A DNA stretch of 64,000 bases, from NCBI GenBank assembly GCA_000711775.1, contig ARYC01000781.1, forward strand, positions 1 through 64,000, in the 5' to 3' direction. Origin of the DNA: Oxytricha trifallax (lineage: Eukaryota; Ciliophora; Spirotrichea; Sporadotrichida; Oxytrichidae). The notes under the pieces were generated by a model. The model saw only the letters and a program-made list of their open reading frames with translations. It ran no database searches and was not told the origin of the DNA. Both the position numbers and the translations under genes were made by a program. Positions 11,375-23,552 of this stretch are shown here, piece after piece (within the stretch, counting starts at the first letter, position 1; each line of letters begins with the position of its first letter).

Positions 11375-14300
11375 ATGAATAATATGAATGGTGTGAGTCC
11401 ATTAAAATAAATAAGAAAATCCATATCTCAGCCATAAAATCTTAAACTTCGTCTTAAAACTGTTCCTAATAACCCTTAAATGACAATTAAATTGCCAATT
11501 GCTAATTAAAACCAGAATGATTTCATAGTTTTAAATACTATATACAATTATTTTATAATGAAATATATGTTGTTCTTTGTTTTTTGCTTATACTATCTAA
11601 TATTTATTGATGATCCATTGAATTCTCTAAACCAATCCCCAAAATAAAAACAAAAACCTTTTCTTTAATCACTCTCAACTCAAAATCTCTTGAACAATCA
11701 ATAAAACAACACCAATTTCAATACGAGCTTAAATCGTAAATAATCTGTGCTCATGCGTAAAATGAGTGTGATGCCAAATACAAAACAGTAAAAAGATTAC
11801 GCATAATTATTGCAGTAAAAATTGGATGTACTTATATAGGAGAGAGAACAAGAATCTTAGAAGTTGCTCTTTGGCATTGGTTAAGCCGCGATCACGAAAT
11901 CGCTGTTTGGTGATATGGGTGATTCTAATTTATATTATGTAATATTTTATATGATCAAGATTAAAATATTTCCTTTCACTCCATCACATTGTGAAAACCT
12001 ATGTATTTAGGACTGTCGTTTTTGTGTTTATTCTAAGGAATTTACTTATTAAATCCATTATACTACTTTAATAATGATGGAGAGAACGGTGGTGCATCCC
12101 CAGAAACAAAATTAATGATAACTCAGAGATTAAAAGGCAAATAAAAAGAAGTTAATAAGTAGAGCAATTTCGACAAAATAATAGAGAGATAGAATGAACG
12201 AAAGCAAAGTAGAGTTAAAAGTAGAGGCAAAACAATTACAAATAATCATAATCATATGGGAGATGGGGATTTTCAAAATCATGGATTTGAATTGTTTGAG
12301 ACTAATGGGTGATATACAAATAGTAAATTACATATTTTTATAATAAATTTGTCATTATTTCTTATAAATTAAAGGGTATTTAGACGCTCCAAATACAACT
12401 AGAGGAATGAAAAGTACATCTCTATTCAATCCAGAGAGAAATTTCCAATAAAAAATTAGCATTAAATTCACTAAAATATCTAATATATTCATTTAAATAT
12501 TATACACAATATATAAATTTATATTAGCATCTTTGATAGAACGAAGAAATTTTCAACATCGACTCAATCCAATAAATTTTTGGAGGAAAATCAATAGAGA
12601 ATTTGTATAATTTGGAAGAAACTGGGTAGATGTCTAGAAGATGAAAAATGCCCTTTTGCTCACTCTGAGAGTTAGTAAATATTGTACTCCTTTAGTAGTT
12701 TTATATTATTGATAAAAACGATTATGACAATTTACACATCAATTTTTAATTAATATTATTGGATTGAAAATTCAAATTAAATTAGTCTTTACTGAATGTT
12801 TTTGTTATAAATTTTCAACTTCATATTATTGATACCATACCTTATTTTTATTAAAAAAGTATTTTCTGTTTATCATGATTGCATCATATTTAATATACTC
12901 GATTTTACACGAATAAAATATTCTTACTTTGTTAATATAAAACTTTCTTTACTTATATTTATAACTAAGTATTAATTATGTTTTAAAATTCTTCTATAGT
13001 CTAATATTTTCATTTATTTATATTCAGTAATTATACTGCCACTAGTAAATACATATAAATTTGCTAAGTGACATCAGGTACTACAGACCGAATAGTAAGT
13101 TATATGCAGTTCCCAATTGAAGTTCATAATTAACTATCATCGTCTAACTTTATTCTTTACAAATAGTTTGGAAGAATTTGGTGAAAACTCTAAATGATGA
13201 TAAAAACAGTGATACTGATGATAGTCAAAGTCAAGTCAGTTTCATATAAAATATCGTATTTATTAATAATATTATATTAAAAATTAAGGAACCTAAAAAA
13301 ATAATGATAATTTATAGATACAATGTTATAGTTTATAGAAAAGCCCATAAAGATCCATTATAAAGTTTAATGGGAAAATTGACAATGTAAGAATGATAGC
13401 ATAATTAATAAGATTCACTAAATAAATTAATATTTCCTATATAGAAAGGTAAAACAGACCTGATGGAAGCATGCAAAACTAATAATGCTTAGGGAGTTCA
13501 ATATTTATTGTAAAATGGTGCCAAAGCTAATCAAAAGGATTTTGTAAGATTTTAGATTGCTTTTATTTCAAATTTAAAATTTAGTTTTCAAGAGACTCCA
13601 TATATTACTAAATTAGAATGATAAATATATATTTTAAGATTACATTTTAAAACTAAGATTATTTTGTACAATACTACTGCGTGAAATACCAAAACTACGA
13701 AGCACTTACTGTTTTAATAAAACAATCACTCTTTTTCCTAGACAACACAGTAACCTATGCAAATCTCTACGGGAACATCCTTCACATAGCATGTCAAAAC
13801 TCAGAACTTAAATCAACTAGAATTCTCTAAAAAATCTTAGACACTGAGCTCTATGACGTGAACGTAATAGATAAATATGAGAGATCCCCTATATTTTATG
13901 CTGTTATGAGAGGAGACTTTGAAAGTTCTTAATTATTGATAAAAAAGTGCTCGTTTTTGGACTTTGAAGACACATTTGGCAAGACATTAATTGATTATGC
14001 CAGAGATGTACATTCGGAAAAGATTCTTGGGTTGCTGGTAGATAGGTCAAAGATTAATTGTTTGATATAGATAATATTATGTCTAAATAAAAGTTTCAAA
14101 AGAAATTAGCTCATTATAAATTAATGAATAATTTAAGGTAAGTTACCACATGAAATAAAACAATTATAGTGGGGAAAACTTAGGCAAAAATATGTGCAAA
14201 GGTATAGAACTACTTTTCGATTGTGTGAAACAACAGTGGCTAGAACTCTTCAAATCTCTTATTAAAAAAGGAGTGCCAATTGCTTCTGTGGATCATAAGG

Positions 14301-15195
14301 TAATTTATTTGCTGGTAATTATATCCTTGATAAATAACTGGATTCTTGCGTTTACTATCAAACTATATTAAAATATTAATAAATTATTTATAGACAGGTG
14401 ACAATGTCCTAATATTGGCATACCAATTGAAAAACCAAGAAATCTTGTAATTCCTTATGAACTCCTCAGAATCCACACTCTTCTCAATGATTGATTAAAT
14501 GGGCTAAAATATCTTAATCAAAGCTGTCTTGAGGCGGGATCTAGAAATTATTTAAAAATGGTTTATTTCCAAGAAAGATCAAGTTAGAATTGATTAACAG
14601 GATGTGGATGGACGAACTGCTCTTATGTATGCTTGTGAACTTGGGGATATGTAAATTGCTTAGATTTTACTAGCAAATGGATGTCAAATTTATTAAATGC
14701 AAATTTATATTGATTTACTCTTCTTCCCCTAGATTAATTTTAATTTTATAAACTGATGTCAAATCAATCTCATGGATAAAGTAACTTATTTTTAGTTTTA
14801 AATGCTTTCTAATATGTAGTAAGGTTTAAATGCACCAATGATTTGTGCGATCAATGATGATATATAACTGATCCGAGAAATCTTAAAATACCAATTCAAC
14901 ATAAACTGGCAAGATAATGTAAGCTAAATTATGGTATTCTCATAAAAAATATTTTCATCATTTTTATCATTCAATTAAAAGTCTAAATAATATTTATGAT
15001 CTATAGTTAGGACATCATATTTACGACTATGCATAGTCTTAAGAAGCCAGAGATTTGATTGTAAATTACATTAGAATAAGATCTGAAGGACTATCTAAAA
15101 AAGATAAAGAATCTTTAATAACTCAACTTTAAATAAAATTTTTAGGATCTATCTATATATAATACTTTCATTATTAAAATTTGTTTTAATTATGA
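11375..15195 (+). CDS. CCCH zinc-finger / ankyrin-repeat protein (D)
   Basis: ATG at 11375 (MNNMNGVSPLKQIRKSIS). At least four IESs with clear pointers and several GT-AG introns must be removed. In order: a Gln/Asn-rich N-terminus, a helix (LLQQKLDVLIQEREQESQKL), one CCCH finger (C-x8-C-x5-C-x3-H: CIIWKKLGRCLEDEKCPFAH at about 12600-12660), then ankyrin repeats from about 13450 to 15060, such as TDLMEACKTNNAQGVQYLLQ and RTALMYACELGDMQIAQILL. CCCH fingers usually bind RNA and ankyrin repeats bind proteins, so an RNA-regulatory role is plausible but inferred. TGA at 15193-15195. The 657-bp foldback element begins 58 bp later. Confidence 0.82.
11517..11614 (+). other. IES in gene D, pointer ATGAT
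   Basis: ATGAT at 11517-11521 and 11610-11614. Excision joins ANQNQND to PLNSLNQSPK in frame. Confidence 0.75.
11926..12072 (+). other. IES in gene D, pointer TAAT
   Basis: TAAT at 11926-11929 and 12069-12072. Excision of 143 bp joins FGDMGDSN to NDGENGGASPE. Confidence 0.68.
12455..12530 (+). other. IES in gene D, pointer ATTAGCAT
   Basis: An eight-base pointer at 12455-12462 and 12523-12530. Removing 68 bp joins QQKIS to IFDRTKKFST, upstream of the CCCH finger. Confidence 0.85.
13121..13168 (+). other. Short IES in gene D, pointer AGTT
   Basis: AGTT at 13121-13124 and 13165-13168. Removing 44 bp joins MQFPIE to VWKNLVKTLND in frame. Confidence 0.65.
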
Positions 15196-15253
15196 AAGTA
15201 TTATATTATTAATTGAGAAGTCACTTTAAAATATATTAAATGAAAGTTATTTT

Positions 15254-15910
15254 GGGTGGTACCTCTCTCACGCCCCCACAATTATCAATGCAATAAATAA
15301 AATCAATAATTATCTCACTAACCAAATTTAGGTCAAAAATTAAGAATTTAATAACCAAAAATATTTATCGAAACAATTTGAGGCAGTATGACTTTGAAAA
15401 AATTATCAATTTATCATAAACACTAATATTTATATTTGTTTTTATTCATATTACTATTTGAGTAATTTCCCAATAATTTTCATATTTTAACCTATAATAT
15501 TTTTATCCAGAATCTTGGAGGCAATATATAGTTCACTTTAATAATAACAAAAAAGAGAATTATAAGATAATAATATGTAGGATTAATTTATTTTAGAATT
15601 ATAATTCTCTTTTTTGTTATTATTAAAGTGAACTATATATTGCCTCCAAGATTCTGGATAAAAATATTATAGGTTAAAATATGAAAATTATTGGGAAATT
15701 ACTCAAATAGTAATATGAATAAAAACAAATATAAATATTAGTGTTTATGATAAATTGATAATTTTTTCAAAGTCATACTGCCTCAAATTGTTTCGATAAA
15801 TATTTTTGGTTATTAAATTCTTAATTTTTGACCTAAATTTGGTTAGTGAGATAATTATTGATTTTATTTATTGCATTGATAATTGTGGGGGCGTGAGAGA
15901 GGTACCACCC
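15254..15910. mobile_element. 657-bp foldback element with 8-bp target duplication
   Basis: The left arm starts GGGTGGTACCTCTCTCACGC and the right arm ends in its exact complement. The arms stay complementary for about 300 bp around a short centre near 15580. GTTATTTT occurs immediately outside both ends (15246-15253, 15911-15918), a clean 8-bp target-site duplication. No gene inside, so it is a non-autonomous MITE-like or foldback transposon. Its end shares the CACGCCCCC block, at the same distance from the tip, with the element at 50039-50655. An 8-bp duplication fits hAT-, P- or Merlin-like transposases; the source is unknown. Confidence 0.88.
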
Positions 15911-16074
15911 GTTATTTTTAATTGTGGTAATTTTTAGCGCATAAATTTACATTAAAAATATTGAAACTTTAATCTAAATCCAATAGTATTCTTAGTGGTG
16001 ACATCAGATCAACGTCTAAATTGTCAATAAACTCAAATTTATTCAACTAATAGAAAAAGAAAAAGCAATTGAAA

Positions 16075-17867
16075 ATGCAGGGCATTTTATAGTAAATTGA
16101 TTAAGAATATAGAGATGAATATGAAAATGAAATGTAAAAGGGTGATGATGGCAAAAGAGTAATTTTAAATAAGTTTTAATATCAAGTTATTCATGAATTT
16201 CATTAAAGCTAGACAATTATCCACAACTGTAATTTGATCTTATAAAGTTTAAATCAATCTCATTTTCATAAGTAATTTCTGAGAAATTTCTGCAATCAAG
16301 AATTTCTCTTATCCAATTAACAAAGCAAGCTCTCAGCCGACCAACCGAGCGTATGATGGGCAAGCAAGCTCTAGTCGAAAACTATTTCAGAAAAGAAGAG
16401 CGGAAGATTAGAGAAATCGTTATTGAGGAGTAGAAGCGAAGGAGAGCCAAGAAAATTGATCCTAGAGCTTTGGCCATTCATTTGAAATAAGAGAGGGAGA
16501 AAAGATCTAATACTGCTGACATGTTTTAGTCTTGAAATTTATAAAATAAACTGGGCAATTAAATCAACAACTATTTCAAAAAATAAAAGACTTTTAGAGA
16601 TAAAATCAATTGCTTAAAAAAAGATTATTGTATTTTTTGTTTTGATTAGTCTCAAAAGAATTAGAATCAGTAAATACTTGAAGGAAATTAAAATTTAAAC
16701 GAGCAATTTTAGAAATAATCTGAGAGTCAAGCATCAAACAGACTTTCTTAGCTAAACAGTGCTTAAAGTGGCTTTAGATTGGACACACCAGCCTCCAGCA
16801 TTTTTCAGCGACTTCGTATAATGAAAGAAACTAAAAACTTTGATGATCTAGAAAATTTCCAATCCATTATCAATCTAAAGTAGCCAAAATCTTCTAAATT
16901 TACAAGAAAAGGTAATTAGACTTAAAGAGTTAGTGTATTTAACAAAATTGATAAAATACCTCTTGTTAACAAAAAAGCGTCCCAGAAGATAAATCTTAAT
17001 GAATTTCAAAACTAAAAAAAGGAATCTCTTCAAAGCATGCCTAAAACAGAGACAGCATTTTTTAATCAAAGAAAAAGCTCTCAAACTTAATTTAATGTCA
17101 CTTAGCACAATTAGTCATAAAAAACTGTTTTTAATGAAATGAACAATAAAAATCATATAAATTTGCTAAGTAGTCTTAATTTTAAACATGAAACCAAGGA
17201 GAAAAAGATATTGGAGTTAATTTTATAAGACGAGGAAGATGTTTAATAAAAGTAATAAGAGTAGCAATAGAAAATTTCTGAAAGTTAAATATATATCAGC
17301 ATCAAAGAACAATAGTATCATAATCTTACTTTTTAATTGAATTCGTTTATTTATCACAGCTAAAGTGCATAAAATTCACCAAAAACTTCATAAGCTTTAA
17401 AATTTACTTAAAAACTTAACAAACCCTTGAAACTTAAACCAGTTAAAATAACCTCTCAACTCAATTCATAAACATAAAACCATCGTATTTAAGATAAAAA
17501 TCACGTAATCAATGCTAAAAATGACATAGATAAATGGGAGTAAAATAGTGACACTCAATCTCATTCCTAAAACATTTAACATAAGCATCACATTATTTAA
17601 GATTAAGACAAACCAAACTTCAATAATAATATCAAAACTATAGTCTAAACTGACTAAGATACTCAAAACCCCTTAACCAATAATATAAATAATCATTAGC
17701 TTTTGACGTCAAAATTTGTAATGGAATAAGATTAAAATGAAAATTAAGATTCAAAGTTAATAATAAGAAGGAATGATTTATGGGATGAAGACGAGAATAG
17801 AATGTTTAATGATAATTAATACGCTTAGAGAGAAATCAAGAAATATTTTCATTCATTAGTTGATTGA
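16075..17867 (+). CDS. Q/N-rich low-complexity protein (E)
   Basis: Long open frame with TAA/TAG as Gln, ending at TGA 17865-17867. An IES with pointer GTAATTT (16159-16278) and a 74-bp GT-AG intron (16524-16597) must be removed; without the intron an in-frame TGA blocks the frame. The first part is basic and helical (ENYFRKEERKIREIVIEEQ; DPRALAIHLKQEREKR). The rest is rich in Gln, Asn, Ser and Lys, with runs such as QQKQQEQQQKISESQ, and is probably disordered. No domain recognised. The reading frame stays open upstream of ATG 16075 up to the foldback element, so an earlier start on another MDS is possible. Confidence 0.7.
16159..16278 (+). other. IES in gene E, pointer GTAATTT
   Basis: GTAATTT at 16159-16165 and 16272-16278. 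Removing 113 bp joins DDGKRV to ISEKFLQSRIS in frame. Confidence 0.82.
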
Positions 17868-18046
17868 GAGATGAGAGAAATAATACAATATGAATAATTT
17901 GAAACATTAAGATTTATAATTTTAATTTTAACACTTATTAGTATCAATTTTAGCCTAAAACTCATGCTTTAATTTTTAGCATTTCAAAATGAATACAATA
18001 ATACAATAACTTTAATCATTATAATTTTTGAAAAATATCAAAAATA
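17868..18046. other. Short intergenic region between genes E and F
   Basis: About 180 bp of AT-rich sequence holding the 3' end of E and the leader of F. No distinct motif seen. Confidence 0.5.
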
Positions 18047-19355
18047 ATGAAGTAAATACATCCCACAATAATAACATCCAAAAATCTCTTAATATTATCA
18101 TTGCTTCTCACAATAAACCCCACTCTAATTTAATGCTACAGAAACGCCATACATTTAGAGGAGGGAGCCTAGTTGGACCAATTTGATTGGATAAACGAGC
18201 GTGGCAAGTTCATGGAAGCGAAAACTTAATGGCCAGAGGGCTTTACTTTTCCAATTAATTATCAAGCGGAGTTGGTGGTGTACTGGAACACACATAACAA
18301 CAAAAATGGAGATAATCATCAATATGAGTTCAATTACAAGCATATTGTGGATACTGTTAATAATAGGCTTAAGGTAGATTCTAAACTTGAAAGATTAAAT
18401 TAACATGAAATTAAAAGTTCATGCTTATTTGTAATAAAGAAGTAGAAAAATGGCATTAGAATCTAAAATATAATGGCTTTAATATTAATATATGTTAAAT
18501 AAGTTTACTAAATTCATTTATGCTACACCAGATAGAACAGTTAAAGTTTATGATTTTGAGAAGAAACACCTGTATGTTTCAAGTCCATTCAATTTACCAA
18601 TTTAATTTAGTCAAAATAATATATATAGTAGGAAATATCTGTTTTAAATTATTAAGTAAAATTTTTAAGTCCCTAGAAAAACATGTGTTTGAGATACGAT
18701 TTAGAAGATATGTCTCCACCTTCATTAGAGCGCAGAGACCAGCCCTTAAATTTGAAATATATGATGGAAGACACTTGGACTGAGAGTAGAGGACTCACTG
18801 ACTACCTAGGGAAATACAGATTTACACATTACAAAAATGACTACACAAAGTTGTCATAAATTTATATCACCATACATTGATAGATTACATGCAAATAATG
18901 TATAATTATTGTAAATATGAGACTAAATAGTTGTCATCTGGGAAGTACCATGTGTTCAGAAATAGATAGACATTTGTTGAGCCCGATTAAGACCTCAAGA
19001 AATCATCTACTGGAGCCTACACTTTTTACTACTTCAACGAGAAGCTTCAACTCGTAGGAGGTGCCACAGTTTAAGAAATGAACAACGCAGAGTATTTCTT
19101 CAATTTTCATTCTATTTAGTTTTTCTATGTCATACGATAGATTTTAAATGCGATTGCAATTTCTTCAATGTGAATAAGATACAAGCCATTTAACCCAATG
19201 AACTAAAACATTCCACTCTGGGTGGAAGCAGCGGAAAATACGAAATTGAATTTGTGCTGGTAGAGTGCATCGAAGATTACTTCAAGGATGAATACATGCT
19301 TATTAACGGCTATCACTTAGTTAGACTCCTACATAGACCCACAAGCAATGAGTGA
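18047..19355 (+). CDS. Putative secreted protein of unknown function (F)
   Basis: ATG 18047 begins a likely signal peptide (NLLILSLLLTINPTL, residues 12-26), so the product should enter the secretory pathway. It continues with acidic and aromatic segments (LDQFDWINERGKFMEAKTQ; GAYTFYYFNEKLQLVGGATV) and ends HRPTSNE before TGA 19353-19355. A 303-bp intron (18374-18676) and two IESs (pointers AGTTGTCAT and ATTTCTTCAAT) are removed; exon 1 is exactly 109 codons. I recognise no family. No transmembrane helix is visible after the signal. It converges on gene G, whose stop is 135 bp away. Confidence 0.78.
18849..18937 (+). other. IES in gene F, pointer AGTTGTCAT
   Basis: A nine-base repeat at 18849-18857 and 18929-18937. 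Excision of 80 bp joins NDYTKLS to SGKYHVFRN. Confidence 0.9.
19094..19169 (+). other. IES in gene F, pointer ATTTCTTCAAT
   Basis: An eleven-base repeat at 19094-19104 and 19159-19169. Excision of 65 bp joins NNAEYFFN to VNKIQAIQPNE and repairs a frame change. Confidence 0.92.
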
Positions 19356-19489
19356 AATTAAAGATGTATAGTTAAATTTAACTTGCCTTAATTTAATAAT
19401 TTAAAGCTAAAACTTAATGACTGATTATTATTTGAATAGCTGTAAAAAATTTCCTTATAAAAATTTAATCACAGACTATGGTTAAATAT

Positions 19490-20234
19490 TCAATCAAAGC
19501 TAGAATTCTAATCATTTTAAAGTTATTCCTCTGGGTTCAATGAATTTCTAATTCTTTCTTTTATTTTATATTGAAATATCTCGTTTTTATAAAATTTCTC
19601 ATCCTTCGCTTCTTCATCTTCTTAATTCATTAATAGCTCTGTATTTGTATTTAAATGATTTATCGTACTATTTTATTAATTTTCCTTGAAATCATCTGTG
19701 ATATTTCCCATAACACTGAATCCAAATCCATCAGCAATTTCTCCCATTACTATATGGTTATCTTCTTGCTCTAATTGTTACTGTCTCAACCTCTCTCTTC
19801 TCTGATTTTCTTGCCATAAATCCCACATATCCAAATCTCTCTCGTTTATTACATTAAATACATTATCGTTTCTCTCGACTTCAAAGTTATAATGAATACC
19901 TGCTCTCACTCCCATCATCTCTATGTCATTTATAAGTATTTTTATGGTTTTTAAAATCTATAAATTTACTTTAATTTGGCAAATTATCTCATGTATAATT
20001 CTTCAATTTGCATATATTGGGACATTTTTATATATATTATTCATTCCGTGGCGGTCGATTGATATATCTAAAACTGGCCTACGGATCGAACATCAATCTG
20101 CGCATCCGATCCATTTACCTCATTCTTCGCCTTTCCACAATTTCTTGGGTTATCATTTAATAGTAATCTGAGTTATTGTAATATGATATTAGCTGCGAGG
20201 ACACTCCAAATTCAAGAGCGAGATAGACAAGCAT
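19490..20234 (-). CDS. Unknown acidic/Gln-rich protein (G)
   Basis: ATG at 20234; TGA at 19490-19492. The N-terminus is hydrophobic (MLVYLALEFGVSSQLISYY) and is followed by a basic patch (VERRRMRQMDRMRRLM). An IES with pointer AATGA then joins NRPPRN to DIEMMGVRAG. The remainder is charged and helical (RDLDMWDLWQENQRRERLRQ) and ends NPEEQLQNDQNSSFD. I recognise no family. The frame is open a little upstream of the chosen ATG, so the start could be earlier. Convergent with gene F. Confidence 0.68.
19926..20045 (-). other. IES in gene G, pointer AATGA
   Basis: TCATT on + at 19926-19930 and 20041-20045. Removing 115 bp keeps gene G in frame and drops a TGA. Confidence 0.75.
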
Positions 20235-20239
20235 TGTCA

Positions 20240-21517
20240 AAATGTACAAGAGTTAATTTTATAGGCTTTCGAATAGGTAAACTATAAGACTTTAAATTAT
20301 AAATATCAATATAATTTGACATATAGATATTTAAATTTGAAAAATTTTAATTTAAATTTGCATTAAGCCTTTTTATGGTTGATTTAAATTAAAGTTTAAC
20401 TGATATAACAAAATAAGATAAACTGCTAAAGTGTCGTAAGTATCCTCAAAACTGCATAGAAAAGAGTGACTTTTGATTTAGCATTAACTTATAGTGAAAC
20501 CCTTAAAAACATTATAGCCAAAACACTTGATAAAGTTTGCAATAAAAGAATTATAAAACCTATTAAGAATTCTTAATTTTTATCGAAATTGTATGTAAGC
20601 AGCTTAAATGATTGTTAGTTTTGTAATTGTTTTTCAGTTTACTATGAACTATAGTAAAGTTGTTTACATTAATAAAATTTAATTTATAAAGCATTAATGA
20701 TAGTCCTCATAGATGTAAAACACTGAGTAAAATTATATATAATAAACTATCACTATATTCATGATTTGACTAGTTTATACTTGAGTTTGTATTACTCAAA
20801 ATATTAGTCAAAAACCATTAAAACAGATAAAGTAACTTCATGATATCATACATAGGCAGATATGTCAATATAAATTCATTGTACCTCTCAAATATTTTTC
20901 AAATAAAATAGCTTGTTTTTTCTCTCAATCTCTAATAAATATTGCGACTGCTTTATTGAACATTTTATTATAAATCCTAGTTTTAAAGATGGATATTTTG
21001 CAAACTTTATATTTACAATGGTGGCTCCATTAAATTTTAATTTAAGTTATTAGCCGTTTAAAAATCATATATATTAAAATTACTATGACATGAAATCACA
21101 TTAGAGTTCAATATAATTTAATTAATATTTATTTGGGAGAAAAGTGTAGTGATATTATAAAAATAGTCAAATTGATATAAAGTTAAATTTTTGGTTATTA
21201 AGTTTTTAATCTGGAAAATAAAGTTATATTACTCTCAAGTAAAAGTTAAACTGACGAAGAATTAGCTTATATTAAATTCATATATAGCCCCTAGTATGGT
21301 CTATTTCAAGATTATTTAAAGGAACCATTTAAAGAGAAAATATTGAGTTTTAGTTTTTTTCTTATATAAGATTTCAAAATTCTTAAAAGAAAAGTAAAAG
21401 TCAATAGTTAATAGTAATGTTAAAGATATTTAATCATGTAGTTTTTAAGGTTTAAATTGAGAGAACACTTAAACTTTTTTATTATTCTTCCTGTTTTAGT
21501 TTCTGATTGTTTTCTGA
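20240..21517. other. AT-rich intergenic DNA
   Basis: About 1.3 kb between the start of G and the end of H. No coding island, long repeat or structured RNA recognised. Confidence 0.6.
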
Positions 21518-22603
21518 TCAATATATTACGGCTCTGTCGACAGGAGTTGTGGCGGCTGGTTTAGCCTTGTGTAAATGATGCTTTAAGCATTTACATTTAG
21601 TGCCATCCTTGAGTTTGAATCCTGTACCCACGCAATATCTGCACACCATCATGTTTCCGAATTTCTATAAAATATTAATTGCTTTATAAGATGAACCTAA
21701 AACTTTTAGATCATTTTTACTCTATTATCAATTTTACTAAAAAGAATGCTTTAATCATTGTTATATAAGTTTGTGTAAATTTCTTGATACATCTATCGCA
21801 AGGAGCCCAATAACTATACTTCCATTCATAGCCTTGACCATGACAAATAGTGCAATTTGGTGTTGACTTAATATGAGGCAAGTTTGTGGGTACTACCATG
21901 CCCATAACGGGAGCAGTAGAATATAGTTAAGTATCAGCAATCAAATTAGTTCCCTAAAACATGGTGAGTGGAGTGCCAGATTCTCGTACGCAGTACTCGC
22001 ACACTCTCCAGTCCTTTTGCTTCTTTTAATATTTGTAGCCAGTTCCGTAGCAGAGGGAGCAAGAGGGGTTGCTCTCATACTTTGGGAATGTTCCTGGCAA
22101 GGTAGAGTACACCTCAGGAATAAATAACCCTTACATAAGTATTAAATAATATGAATTGTATGATAAATATTTTAATTATACATGAATATTATTTCTGTTA
22201 AACTTTATATCTAAGAAAAATTGGAGGTAAACTTAATGAATATTAAAAATTATCATCAAATAGAAATCAACTATTATTAGATTATTCTTAATTTTTTATG
22301 ATAATCTTTAAATGATTTATTAGTTTAGAATCTCCATACCACGTACGGGTATGGCACCTCCGAATGTTTTTCTGCAATCCACGCATTCAAAACCTTAATT
22401 AATTTTTGTTATTGTTGAAAATATTCTTAATACTCACTTTTTAACATTAATCAAAATATTTTGGTGAGATTACAATAATCGAATAAGAATATTGTTTCGC
22501 ATCATAATTATATAAAAATAAACATTATTTTTTATTTAAAAACTAATTATTAACTTGTCTAATGGCAAATGTTATATGTGCAAACCGAGACTATCCTCCT
22601 CAT
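21518..22603 (-). CDS. Protein with repeated CxxCxGxGY...CxxC zinc modules (H)
   Basis: Each module has a CxxC, often followed by G-x-G-Y, and a second CxxC about 15-20 residues on. Examples are CSLCYGTGYKYQ...CEYC, CTICHGQGYEWKYSYWAPCDRC and CRYCVGTGFKL...CKC. The spacing recalls the zinc-binding Cys-rich region of DnaJ, but no J domain is seen, so zinc binding is likely and the role is unknown. An N-terminal island (22550-22603, VSVCTYNICHQTS) seems to supply the first half module for FECVDC at 22325-22400. Joins use pointer AGAAATT (21660-21784) and probably TATG near 22140/22330; the most upstream join is unresolved. TGA at 21518-21520. Confidence 0.7.
21660..21784 (-). other. IES in gene H, pointer AGAAATT
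   Basis: AATTTCT on + at 21660-21666 and 21778-21784. Removing 118 bp joins CDRCIKK to FGNMMVCRYC in frame. Confidence 0.8.
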
Positions 22604-22706
22604 CCATTAAAAATACCATATTTCGTATGAAATATTTTTACTTTCTTGATATAAATCTAATTCAATTATACCACTTCATTTATCCTTTTATGAAATATGG
22701 TCTTAA

Positions 22707-22984
22707 AGTAAAATAAAATATATTTAAATTATATATAAAAATTGTATTTTAAAAAAATTAATCTCTCTAGTTATCTTAACTCAATTTGAATCTTAAAAGT
22801 AGTGAGGTAAACTTTTTACTTTTGTTTTTTTATTATTTATTTATTGAGAAATTTAAAAAAAAAATATAATAAAAGTAAAAAGTGTATCTCATTACTTTTA
22901 CGAATTTTATTAAGTGAAGGTGATTAGAGAGATTTTATTTATTAAAAATAACTTTATATTTAATTAAATATATTTTATTTTACT
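22707..22984. repeat. Imperfect 278-bp inverted repeat
   Basis: AGTAAAATAAAATATATTTA at 22707 is matched by its complement ending at 22984. Internal blocks (TTAATCTCTCTA..., GTAGTGAGGTAAAC...TTTTTACTTTT) pair with TAGAGAGA and AAAAGTAAAAAGTGTATCTC on the right. The centre is an A/T run near 22845. Probably a decayed foldback element upstream of gene H; no target duplication is clear. Confidence 0.6.
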
Positions 22985-23552
22985 ATGAGAGAATGTCTCA
23001 AGAAAAGATGACAGACGTGATCGAATAACTAAATAGATAATGAATTATATACCAGTAAAGTTTATAAATGAATTAGTTTAAATCATATAGTAAATAGTTT
23101 CCAAGGATATAATTTATTTTAATGGGTGGGGAGGGATAGGGAGGAAGGTTTTTGTTAACACAGATATTGATTACAATAATTATTTTTAATTAATTATAAA
23201 TCAATTAAAATTTATCTTAATCAGCAAAATCCTTTATTTATTTTAGACTTAAAATAAAATATTCTAATATTTTTTTAAGGAATTAAGGATATTTTTAAAA
23301 CTATTTAATATAATATAATGAAATCTTTTTCTATGTTCTAATTTTAATTTTTACATAAAAGATTTCCTTAGTAAACTATATTTTACTTAATATTTTACAC
23401 TAACAAATTTTAATTTTAATTTTTTTAATATTTAAACTCAAAATCATCTTTTATATATCACTCAGTTATAAAGTAGATAGAAATTTCTAAGTTTAGTTAA
23501 CACAATAATTATAAGTTTATTTTACAATATAAAAAGAGTTAATCGTATCCAA
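22985..23552. other. AT-rich DNA with one G-rich tract
   Basis: No gene seen. At 23124-23142, GGGTGGGGAGGGATAGGG has four G-runs with short loops, a canonical G-quadruplex pattern standing out in very AT-rich DNA. Confidence 0.55.

Noticed and set aside
11870-11930. G+C-rich stretch that might be a tRNA or ncRNA
   Set aside because: No cloverleaf or T-loop; it is coding in gene D (GIGQAAITKSLFGDMGDSN).
17660-17680. CAAAACCCC in gene E, resembling a TBE or telomere tip
   Set aside because: It lies inside an open coding frame with no terminal-repeat continuation, so a chance match.
18520-18783. 87-codon plus frame
   Set aside because: Mostly inside the 303-bp intron of gene F and out of frame with its exon 2.
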